Below, one piece after another: positions 7,293 to 14,353 of a DNA stretch of 14,353 bases. The notes below the pieces were generated by a model that worked only from the letters and a program-made list of their open reading frames with translations, made no database searches and was not told the DNA's origin. The DNA is taken from positions 1 through 14,353 of the forward strand of contig JAYWGH010000065.1 of NCBI GenBank assembly GCA_043778375.1, read 5' to 3'. This stretch comes from CAIVSN01 sp043778375 (GTDB lineage: Bacteria; Patescibacteriota; Gracilibacteria; BD1-5; UBA2023). Both the position numbers and the translations under genes were made by a program. Positions within the stretch are counted from its first letter, which is position 1; every line of letters starts with the position of its first letter.

Positions 7293-8090
7293 CTATAGGC
7301 CAATACTCTTGGCTTGTCGGATGGTTTGATTGTATTGTTCAGTAGACGAAGTGTTGGGTATAAACTCTTCAGGTACTTCATCAATCGGGTACCCATTTAT
7401 AGTTCTCGCGATATCAAGAGATATATATTTAGAAGTTTTTTGAGCCTCACTTGAATTTCTTGGATCAATGGTAAGATCAGGTGATTGCGGTACACATCTA
7501 GGTATATCTCCAGATTCTTTCAAGAGATCTCCACTTATTATTCCTATTACTCTATTCGCTATAGAGCCTTTTTTAATCCAAAAACCCCCCAGCTGTGTGA
7601 GTATGTGAAATAACACATCATCACTATATATTTCATCCCTCCTCCTGTATAGACATAGATTTAGAGAAAAATGTTTTGTAAAAGAAGACTGTATGAGTGT
7701 AGGATCTCCTTGGATGAACTTTTTAGGTTTGTAAATGCCGTTAAAAATCTTACCATCGCTTCTCGTTTCAGAATGCATAACTCCAGATAATTTCCCGAGC
7801 TCTCGTATAAGGTCGTTAAAATCTCAATTATGTTCGTTAGAAAATGTAAATTTGAGAAAGATCGACCTTCTTAATTTTCCACCAAAATTATGCTCATAAT
7901 CGATAAGCATTGTTCAGTACGGTGAATCTTTCGTCCCAAACGAGAAGGTATGCATACTCGGGAAAGTCTGTATATTTAACAATTCCTCAAGTCCTGAGAG
8001 CGCATGAATATCTAGGTACTCAGCATATATTTCTGGATAAGGATATGCCTTGTAACCATGAGGGTCACTCTTAGGAGTATTTTGATACAT
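7293..8090 (-). CDS. Paralogue A of an unrecognised tandem family, single-unit form
   Basis: This 265-residue protein is read through two TGA codons (7914 and 7824; Gly59 and Gly89). I do not recognise the family. It aligns by eye with the first half of paralogue C: residues 48-100 (FSFGT, MLIDYEHNF, RRSIFLKFTF, DLIRELG) match C residues 55-110, and residues 139-198 (DDVLFHILTQLGGFWI, GIISGDLLKE) match C residues 155-215 (SIEIVLTELAEYFF, GFTSGNLLKN). It therefore carries one copy of the repeat unit plus an unmatched, polar C-terminal tail of about 65 residues. There is no signal peptide or membrane segment, so it is probably cytoplasmic. Start ATG 8088-8090 (minus strand), one base after the stop of paralogue B, through the overlap-like junction TAATATG. 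It is the last gene of the operon and ends 8 bases from der. Confidence 0.7.
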
Positions 8091-8091
8091 A

Positions 8092-9540
8092 TTAACTTTT
8101 TAGTGCTGCTCTGCCTTGCTCGAGAGTATGGAGAAACTCTTGAATATGACCATCTTCATTGCTGTCTACTTTTAATAATCCAAATCCGCTACCCCTGAGC
8201 TCAAATCCGCGATGATGCAGAGCGAGAATCGTTGTAAGGATCATTTCTCGTAAGGTAAAACTTTGGCCTGGACTCAGCATGAGAGAAATATTGAGGTGTG
8301 CACTTGCCGCTTCTCTTTCAATACACTCGTCGCGTACTGATACATCTATCTCCTCATAGTCACCGCGCTCTCCCTCGTCTATTCCTTCTATTACCTCGGT
8401 ATCGAGACTCATTTGCTCAGCGATATCGTCTGTCGTACTCGCGAGGATAAACTCTGCAGCCTCCACGAGACTCTGAGCATGTTCACGATCTGCATAAACT
8501 ACGAGATCAATTTCTCGCGCCTTGTCCTCATGCCATTCTCCGAGAGTAATACTGATGTGCTCTGCTCCAAAGGCTGTCGTATTGAGGAGGTAGCTGGCTC
8601 ACTCCTCTGCTCCAATTATTTCTTCGAGTATCTCTGCAGGGAGATATCTGAGTGCAAGCTTCATGAGGAGATAGGCTCGCTCATCATCGGTTTCATCGCC
8701 ACTAAAGGACTCTTGATCGAGGGTAAGTTGAAGTTTCTGAAGGAGAAGATTAAACTCTGTCTTCACTTTTTTTGTGACCCGAAAAGTCTTAGGGGCGGTC
8801 CTTATAATGCTCTGCCCCTGGCTTGTATCTATGACATCAGCAGAAGTGAACTCATCTTCTCCGTATACATCTTTTCCCCAGTACAGATAGTCTGGTTCTA
8901 TGAGTGTGGGCTCTACAAGTGAGGTTCTACTTCCAAAGTCATACAAACGGAGGGATATCTCCCCATCTGCAGGGGCTCATGCCTCGATCCAAAAGTATCC
9001 TATATCGCGAATACTATCGAGGAGTACATCCGTATGATACTGATTACTTCCCTTGCGAGTAAGCTTTCCCTGTATGGTAGATCTCTGAGTATGGTCGAGT
9101 AGAGGCACAGACTTACCTAGGAGTCTGTCTCTATCGATAGAAGCTTTACTCAAAGCCTTTGTTACATAAGTAAATTGAGATTGCTTATTACAAAACCCAG
9201 TAAACATATCTTGATACTCCGTACTTGGAGTATGATGTACATGTATGGTAAAGTCCCGAGAGTACTCATCCCCAACGAGTGTCTCAGCTCCGAGAGTCAA
9301 GCTCGCACAGGAAATACGAGTGGTTCCTAAGCCGAGCACATATACGCCTTTGCGTGGATTTTGAGTTATCTCCTCATAGAGAGGTCCGGACACTTTTAGA
9401 TCGAGGGCATCCTCATAGACCGCATGATAGTCGACGGTAAGGCAGTAATTTGGATCGTGCTCAAAAGTATTATTCATTTGTGGACTGATTATTCAGGTTT
9501 CCCATTTCTGTCTCGAGAGCGTTTCGGGCTCGTAGCTCAT
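8092..9540 (-). CDS. Paralogue B of an unrecognised tandem family, double-unit form
   Basis: This 482-residue protein is read through three TGA codons (9493, 8977, 8599; residues 16, 188, 314). It is a paralogue of C: residues 55-115 (YEEITQNPRKG, LGLGTTRISC, DFTIHVHHT) align with C 40-95, and residues 168-200 (TDVLLDSIRDIGYFWIEAG) align with the helix-strand part of C and A. The C-terminal half repeats the same order of elements (SITLGEWHEDKAREIDLVVY; then LMLSPGQSFTLREMILTTIL and GFELRGSGFGLLK), suggesting two copies of one unit. An acidic linker (VIEGIDEGERGDYEEID) separates parts of the second unit. No signal peptide or membrane segment is seen. ATG 9540 is chosen because the next upstream in-frame codons run into TAA at 9559-9561; ATG 9477 is the alternative. 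It lies 27 bases after paralogue C. Function unknown. Confidence 0.75.
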
Positions 9541-9567
9541 TTTGTCGATATTTCTGTATTATTGAGC

Positions 9568-10896
9568 TTACTTCTCCATCGGAGTTACTCCCCTTTTGAG
9601 TATGCCAAAGCTATCTCCAGAAAGACTAAAGCCTGCCTGATGATGTGCGAGAACGACGCTGTAGATGATATCTTGTAGGAGAAATACACTTTTTGAGTCT
9701 ACACTACAGGTAATTGCTATATTACTTACACTTGCTTTATCGATCGGTATGCGTAGACCTCTGTTTAAAAGGAGTGTGCTTGAATTTTTCTCAGTATGTA
9801 TTTTAAAGTCTACCTGGTGAGATATTGATTGTATTAATCTGTTTCTGAGTATTGCCTCCACCTCTATGAGCTTTGAAGTGTTCGTACGATCAGTCTCAAA
9901 AATAAAGTGGTAGAGTCGCCGAGACTGACTGACTGGGTCGAGAGAACCGCCCACAATATGGAGAGGGCTGAGGCCCCGATTGCAGGTCTGGATTTCAAAG
10001 TGCACTCTATGTGGCTCATGAAAATTGAGAATATGGTATCCTACCCAGTAGGGGGTAGCATTTTCGATCTTTTTCTCAAGACTTTTTTCTGGATTGGAGA
10101 TTTCAAAAGTACTACTCTTTACCCCATCTTGTATACGTCGAATAACTTCACTAGCTTCTGGTAAATGAAATGTACCAGAATTTCAGCTGAGGGTATTGAC
10201 TATATCGTGAGGTCTGGGTATTTTTTTATTTTCATCCCAAGCGAAAAGAGGCTCCCCTATAGGATATTGCTCTTCATTTTTCAGGAGATTCCCACTCGTA
10301 AATCCAAGATGTCCCTGGACAGCGAGGGTCGACCGAAAGAAATATTCTGCGAGCTCAGTGAGCACAATCTCAATGCTCTGGGTATCAAATGATTTACTCC
10401 CTCGCGGTTTTGCTAGTTCAAAAAGGAGTTCTGTTTGGTGAGGATACTGACCTCTGAGTTTTACATTATCTCTACCGAGTATTCCAAGTTTTCCATTGCT
10501 GCGTGTTATAGAGATTCCAGGGAAGCGCTTTCAATTCGATATCTTTGAGGTTCTAGATATATCACGAGTTTTTTTAAAACACTCAAACATTTCCTCAAGT
10601 TTTTTTGAATGGAGCTCAGTATAGCAGAGCCGAACATGGAGGGTTCTCTTTATTTCTTCTGCGCTTTCGTATTCTTCGCTAAGTATCATAAGCCCGCTAG
10701 AGAGAGCACTTGTCCCAAGTCCAAACTTGTACACTGCTGGTTCGGGACCTCGCTGTGAAATGTGAGTAATCTCTTTTATAAACCCTTCTCCTAGATTACT
10801 CTCCCGTTCTCGCTTATCCGCTGCCACTCCAAGAGCATCATAAAATGCTTCTCTGATTAGAGCGTGTGGATCATTTTGATGTTCCGGGGTATTCAT
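9568..10896 (-). CDS. Paralogue C of an unrecognised tandem family, double-unit form
   Basis: This 442-residue protein is read through two TGA codons (10531 and 10183; residues 122 and 238). Under the standard code it breaks into three pieces. First unit: residues 36-115 (FIKEITHISQRG, YKFGLGTSALSSGLMIL, IKRTLHVRLCY) and 155-215 (LLFELAKPRGSKSF, EIVLTELAEYFF, GFTSGNLLKN). Second unit: from about residue 290 (SRRLYHFIFETD, SKLIEVEAIL) to the end (ITCSVDSKSVFLLQDIIYSVVLA cut short here; then GFSLSGDSFGILKRG). Alternating strands and amphipathic helices suggest compact alpha/beta modules. No signal peptide, membrane segment or known catalytic motif was found. ATG 10896 lies one base after the stop of the secreted-protein gene (TAATATG); an in-frame GTG at 10911 would overlap it. 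Function unknown. Confidence 0.75.
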
Positions 10897-10897
10897 A

Positions 10898-11368
10898 TTA
10901 TCTGCGAGCACTCGCCCAAGTTACTGCTCTGAGCCTTCCATATGACTGATCAGCATCTCGGAGATTTTGTCGTGCGAGAGCTTGCAGAGCCTTGTTTTCT
11001 CTGCGCTCTGAGGCGACAATATTTTTGAAATACTCATTCATATTGTGTGTGAGGTAGCTGAGTTCTCGAGTGAAATCTTGCATCTCATACGCACTCATCT
11101 CTCCACTCGCGTATCTGCGAGCGGCTTCACGCTTTACTTGGACGATGAAAGTACGAGTTTTCGCAACCCGAGCGATCTCAATATCAGAGCGCACTTTATA
11201 AAACCCGAGGCGAATGTCCTCAAGCATTGCTAGACCTTCAGCCTCGGTGGGAGCAGTGATTTCTGACTCAAAATAACTGGTTCGTGGTGACGGAGTGCTT
11301 GCTGATACTGTCTGACTGAGGAGTCATGTGAGAGACAATATACAAATGATGAGAAGGAATTTTTTCAT
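10898..11368 (-). CDS. Small secreted helical protein, first gene of the paralogue operon
   Basis: This 156-residue protein begins with a classic Sec signal peptide: MKK, a hydrophobic core (FLLIICILSLTGLLSQT) and an A-x-A-like site VSA|S, with cleavage expected after residue 23. The codon for Gly15 in the hydrophobic core is TGA (11324-11326); the standard code would lose the whole signal peptide and start at ATG 11227. The mature part is short, charged and predicted by eye to be almost entirely helical (LEDIRLGFYKVRSDIEIARVA; YEMQDFTRELSYLTHNMNEYF; ENKALQALARQNLRDADQSYG), with no Cys. I recognise no family. It is led by a strong promoter (11392-11419) and is followed at one base by paralogue C, so it is co-expressed with the three paralogues. 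An adaptor or chaperone-like extracytoplasmic role is only a guess. Confidence 0.75.
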
Positions 11369-11391
11369 GATTGGGAAAGAGTATATATATC

Positions 11392-11419
11392 TTTATAACT
11401 GCTTATATTTTTCTGTCAA
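11392..11419 (-). promoter_or_regulatory. Sigma-70-type promoter of the four-gene paralogue operon
   Basis: On the minus strand a perfect TTGACA (11414-11419) and TATAAA (11392-11397) are separated by 16 bases. The start codon at 11368 lies about 17 bases beyond the expected transcription start. No similarly good promoter was seen between the genes, so the operon of four genes is probably driven from here. Confidence 0.7.
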
Positions 11420-11460
11420 ACTTTGTTCGCATTTCCTCACAGGGTCTTCACAAGTTTGCG

Positions 11461-11488
11461 TTGACCGAGTGATCACATTGTGTACAAT
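11461..11488 (+). promoter_or_regulatory. Sigma-70-type promoter of ftsH
   Basis: TTGACC (11461-11466) and TACAAT (11483-11488) are separated by 16 bases, placing the transcription start near 11495 and leaving a leader of only about 17 bases before ATG 11512. The promoter is divergent from that of the paralogue operon; the two -35 boxes are about 41 bases apart. Confidence 0.7.
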
Positions 11489-11511
11489 GCGGGGTCTTTT
11501 GACCTTTTTTC

Positions 11512-13452
11512 ATGAAAACTCCAAAAATACCAAAATCTCGAGCCGATATGCTCTCCCTGATCAAGAAATCCACTAAATCTCCCAAAAAGAAAGCCCCAAA
11601 TCCTATTCTCATCCTTTTTTTGATCGCGATGGTGGTATCGCTTGGGTATGTGCTTTTTACTGGAACAACTCAGGAAAAAGTTAACGATAAAATCGGTCTC
11701 AACGAGGTAGTCGCCAACTATGCGAGCAATACCTACAAGGAGATAGTCGTCGAGGGGAATACCCTGCGAGCCAAGCGCGTCGAGAGACAAGAAGATATCG
11801 CAGGTCGTAAAGTGACGGTGGTGGATGTGGATAAGATCCTCCTCCCACCGCGAGACTCTCTTAAGGAGCTCGGGTTTAATGCGGATAAAAATCCTACTAA
11901 GATTACGATCAAAGAGGATGTCTGGGGGAAGTTTTTTGCTGATCTATTGCCGACACTTGTTGGGGTGATAATACTCGTAATCCTCTTTGTATTTTTGATG
12001 TCCAAGATGGGGGGTGGAGCCTCTGGTCCCATGCAGTTTATCAAGAGTCGTGCCCGCATTTATGAGCCAGGTAAAGACAAAGTCACTTTTGCCCAGGTCG
12101 CTGGGTCTGTCGAGGAAAAAGAAGACCTCGCAGAGGTAGTAGACTTCCTCAAAAATCCAAAAAAGTTCCAGGATCTTGGGGCAAAAATCCCACGCGGTAT
12201 CCTCATGGTAGGGCCTCCAGGAACCGGGAAAACACTCCTCGCACGAGCAGTTGCAGGAGAGTCCAATGTGCCATTTTTCTCAATCAGTGGATCAGAGTTT
12301 GTAGAGATGTTTGTGGGAGTTGGAGCGAGCCGAGTACGAGATCTCTTTAAAGAGGCAAAGGAGCGAGCGCCTTCAATTATCTTTATCGATGAGATCGATG
12401 CGATCGGAAAAAAACGATCTCCCGGTATTGGCGGGGGGCATGACGAGCGAGAACAGACACTCAACCAGATACTCACCGAAATGGATGGATTCGAGACGGG
12501 GACAAATGTGATCATCCTCGCGGCTACCAATCGCGCGGATGTACTTGATAAGGCGCTTCTCAGGCCAGGACGATTTGACCGAAAGGTGACGATCAATCTC
12601 CCAAATCTCGAAGATCGTATCAAGATCCTTGAGATCCACGCTGCGTCCAAGCCACTCGCAAAGGATGTAGACTTTCGCAAGATTGCGAGCTCGACTGTAG
12701 GATTTGCAGGAGCAGACCTTGGCAATCTCCTCAATGAGTCAGCGATCCTTGCGGGTCGAGAAGGGGCGAAGTCTATCACACAGGCGATGATCCAACAGTC
12801 TATCGAAAAAGTTCTTATGGGGAACACTAAGAAATCTTCTCGGATGACAGATCTTGAGAAGAAAATCACTGCGTATCACGAGGTAGGACATGCTCTTGTG
12901 GGCAAGATGACACCATTTACTGATCCAGTACACAAGGTGTCTATTATTCCTCGTGGAAATGCGGGAGGAGTGACCTGGTTTTTGCCGAGCAAGGATCGCA
13001 CCTATGTGACCAAGGCGAGATTTCTCGATGAGCTGGCTACGCTGTATGGTGGTCGGGTAGCGGAGGAAGTGTTTTTTGGGCGGGATATGGTGACGACCGG
13101 GGCGAGCTCGGATATCGAGCGAGCTACAGAGATCGCACGAAATATGGTAATGCGATATGGATTTGATGATGAGCTCGGAGCTGAGAATTTTGCGGGGAGC
13201 GCCATTGCAGATAACTACCTCGGTGCTGAGGGAGGAGGCAAGACAATCTCGGAGGAAACACATCAAAAGATCGACGCAAAAGTGCGACTCATACTGCGAG
13301 CGGCATATGATCGAGCTCGTACGATCATCGAGGAATTCCGTGATCTCCACACTCGTATCGCTGAGGAACTCCTCGTTAAAGAAGAGCTTCTTGCTCGAGA
13401 GTTCGATCAGTATTTTGAGGGAGTGAAAGTACCCGAGAAGGCGGTGGTGTAG
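11512..13452 (+). CDS. ftsH: ATP-dependent zinc metalloprotease FtsH
   Basis: This 646-residue protein is a full-length FtsH, the membrane-anchored AAA+ protease that degrades misfolded membrane proteins and short-lived regulators. A Lys-rich N-terminus precedes the first membrane segment (31-50); an extracytoplasmic domain runs to about 140, and the second segment is at 143-164. The AAA+ domain has Walker A GPPGTGKT (234-241), the pore motif with FVGVGASRVRDLF (267-279), Walker B IIFIDEIDA (289-297) and the second region of homology ending in LRPGRFDR (350-357). The protease domain has HEVGH (456-460; most relatives have HEAGH) and the third zinc ligand Asp534 in TTGASSDIERAT. No in-frame TGA occurs in 646 codons. 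The C-terminal tail is short. It has its own promoter and no Shine-Dalgarno sequence. Confidence 0.97.
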   Translation: MKTPKIPKSRADMLSLIKKSTKSPKKKAPNPILILFLIAMVVSLGYVLFTGTTQEKVNDKIGLNEVVANYASNTYKEIVVEGNTLRAKRVERQEDIAGRKVTVVDVDKILLPPRDSLKELGFNADKNPTKITIKEDVWGKFFADLLPTLVGVIILVILFVFLMSKMGGGASGPMQFIKSRARIYEPGKDKVTFAQVAGSVEEKEDLAEVVDFLKNPKKFQDLGAKIPRGILMVGPPGTGKTLLARAVAGESNVPFFSISGSEFVEMFVGVGASRVRDLFKEAKERAPSIIFIDEIDAIGKKRSPGIGGGHDEREQTLNQILTEMDGFETGTNVIILAATNRADVLDKALLRPGRFDRKVTINLPNLEDRIKILEIHAASKPLAKDVDFRKIASSTVGFAGADLGNLLNESAILAGREGAKSITQAMIQQSIEKVLMGNTKKSSRMTDLEKKITAYHEVGHALVGKMTPFTDPVHKVSIIPRGNAGGVTWFLPSKDRTYVTKARFLDELATLYGGRVAEEVFFGRDMVTTGASSDIERATEIARNMVMRYGFDDELGAENFAGSAIADNYLGAEGGGKTISEETHQKIDAKVRLILRAAYDRARTIIEEFRDLHTRIAEELLVKEELLAREFDQYFEGVKVPEKAVV

Positions 13453-13473
13453 TTAGAAACCATAAAGTAAAGT

Positions 13474-13512
13474 AAAGGTGTGAGATTTATTTCCCCCACT
13501 TTTCTTTTTTTT
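13474..13512 (+). terminator. Weak candidate terminator after ftsH
   Basis: AAAGGTG (13474-13480) can pair imperfectly, with one bulge, with CACTTT (13497-13502), and an interrupted T tract follows to 13512. The stem is poor; the T tract and the position 22 bases after the ftsH stop are the main support. Confidence 0.3.
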
Positions 13513-13539
13513 CGTACTCGAGATAGCTAGATTGGGCGC

Positions 13540-14353
13540 ATGCACAAATCCCTCTTTCTCTCGAGCCTTGCTTGGCTCGTTGCTTCAACGACCGTCTTCG
13601 CGGGCGGAGTCGTCCTCTACAGTATTCTCCCAAATACGGCAGACGATACAAATCTCGAATACATCGAGATCACTAACTCGTCGTGTATCCCCATAAATCT
13701 GGCAGGCTACAGCCTCAAGGATGCAACGGGCACTACTTACACGCTCGCGAATGAATCGCTCGCTCCTGGCGCGATAAAACGCTATGGGAGACCTGAGACG
13801 CGTATCGCTCTCAATAATACCGATGAGATCGTGTATCTCCTCGATCCTACTGGCGCGACAATTGATACAGAGCGCTACGCTACCTCGGTCAAGGGAGTGC
13901 CCATCTCGTTTACTATTGCACAGGATGTGGGGTGTGCGACACAAACAACAGAGGAGACGACTACGACAACCACTACCACAACAACAACTTCTTCGAGTGG
14001 GGCAACTGCCTCTGGGAGTTCGGGCTCTGGAGCTACGATTACGCCGATTATAGTAGGCACTGGGACCACAAATACAGGAGCGCTCACGAATACGGGTACT
14101 CTCTCAAATATAGGTTCTACCCAAAGCGGTACTACTCAGACAGTGGGTGCCATCTCCAGTTCTTGATCTCTCAGCACTGGTACAGGATCGACGACTTCAA
14201 CTGGAGCTATATCAGGTACTGGATCTTTGAGTGCATCAGGCTCTACAAATCCGACATCATCGACAGGGGCTACGAGCACTGGCAGTACGAATACAGGTAC
14301 TTTGAGTACGAACACAGGAAGTACGAACTCAGGTACTATGAGCACGAGTACGG
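13540..14353 (+). CDS. Secreted lamin-tail-domain protein with Thr/Ser/Gly-rich tail, 3' end outside window
   Basis: The visible 271 residues start with a Sec signal peptide (MHKSLFLSSLAWLVASTTVFA, cleavage expected after residue 21 or so). Residues 24-128 match the lamin tail domain: the opening VLYSILPN and LEYIEITNSSCIPINLAGYSL, then LKDATGTTYTL, the LNNTDEIVYLLDPTGATIDT strand pair and the closing ERYATS. Such domains are common in secreted, surface-attached or nuclease-linked proteins of candidate-phylum bacteria. From residue 138 the protein turns into low complexity: a run of eleven Thr, then Ser, Thr, Gly, Asn and Ala in near-repeats, probably a glycosylated or flexible stalk (inference). 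A TGA at 14164 (residue 209) encodes Gly; the frame stays open to the window end. The leader has no Shine-Dalgarno sequence. Confidence 0.8.
13957..13989 (+). repeat. Eleven consecutive Thr codons
   Basis: ACN repeats eleven times in the lamin-tail-domain gene. All of ACG, ACT, ACA and ACC are used, so the run is kept by selection on the protein and is not a simple pure-trinucleotide expansion, though slippage may have contributed. Confidence 0.8.
14050..14353 (+). repeat. Degenerate Ser/Thr/Gly coding repeats
   Basis: Short near-repeats of the type ACN-GGT-ACT-TTG-AGT and AGT-ACG-AAN-ACA-GGA recur (for example near 14090, 14240, 14290 and 14330), encoding variants of TNTGTLS and STNTGS. The array continues past the window edge. 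Confidence 0.7.

Noticed and set aside
8413..8922. A 169-codon open frame on the + strand inside paralogue B
   Set aside because: It lies opposite a coding region supported by paralogy to C and A and has no motifs of its own.
12060..12869. A 269-codon Arg/Ser-rich open frame on the - strand opposite ftsH
   Set aside because: Composition is typical of the reverse complement of a conserved AAA+ domain; the other long frames opposite ftsH were rejected for the same reason.
13957..14353. A tandem nucleotide repeat or CRISPR-like array
   Set aside because: The repeats are degenerate, in frame, and encode a Thr/Ser/Gly tail; there are no constant repeats with spacers of equal length.

Overview
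The window reads as a chromosomal segment of a bacterium that uses UGA as a glycine codon (translation table 25), the code of Candidatus Gracilibacteria (BD1-5) and Absconditabacteria (SR1) in the Candidate Phyla Radiation. In-frame TGA codons occur in eight of the twelve protein genes. They sit where the families keep glycine, for example the Phe-Gly of the Rossmann domain of a 2-hydroxyacid dehydrogenase, while TGG is used separately for Trp. CGA and AGG clearly encode Arg at invariant positions of FtsH (LRPGRFDR) and Der (GRPNVGKS). This argues against the altered Arg codons reported for some Absconditabacteria, so Gracilibacteria is the better guess. All coordinates below use table 25; under the standard code most of the window looks broken or empty.

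Left part (1-2590, + strand): the 3' end of a membrane protein; a glycine-free, cysteine-bearing, membrane-anchored coiled-coil protein; a RelB/RelE-type toxin-antitoxin pair with its own promoter and a likely operator; and a D-2-hydroxyacid dehydrogenase-like gene with seven TGA codons, one G-run frameshift and altered catalytic residues. Convergent to it (2594-5553, - strand) lie a short alanyl-tRNA synthetase and, upstream of it, a winged-helix regulator fused to a ComF-like phosphoribosyltransferase domain, preceded by two identical palindromes.

Middle (5676-7284, + strand): tRNA-Arg(CCU) with an encoded CCA, then the double GTPase Der, whose last 38 residues lie beyond a TGA codon.

Right-centre (7293-11368, - strand): a four-gene operon from a strong promoter. 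It encodes a small secreted helical protein followed by three tandem paralogues of a family I do not recognise. Two paralogues appear to hold two copies of a ~200-residue unit and the third holds one. This operon is the best candidate in the window for an undescribed system. It is divergent from ftsH (11512-13452, + strand), which also has a clear sigma-70-type promoter. The window ends inside a secreted lamin-tail-domain protein with a long Thr/Ser/Gly tail.

The segment is gene-dense: no intergenic gap exceeds about 145 bases. None of the start codons has a recognisable Shine-Dalgarno sequence. No CRISPR array, insertion sequence or rRNA was seen.
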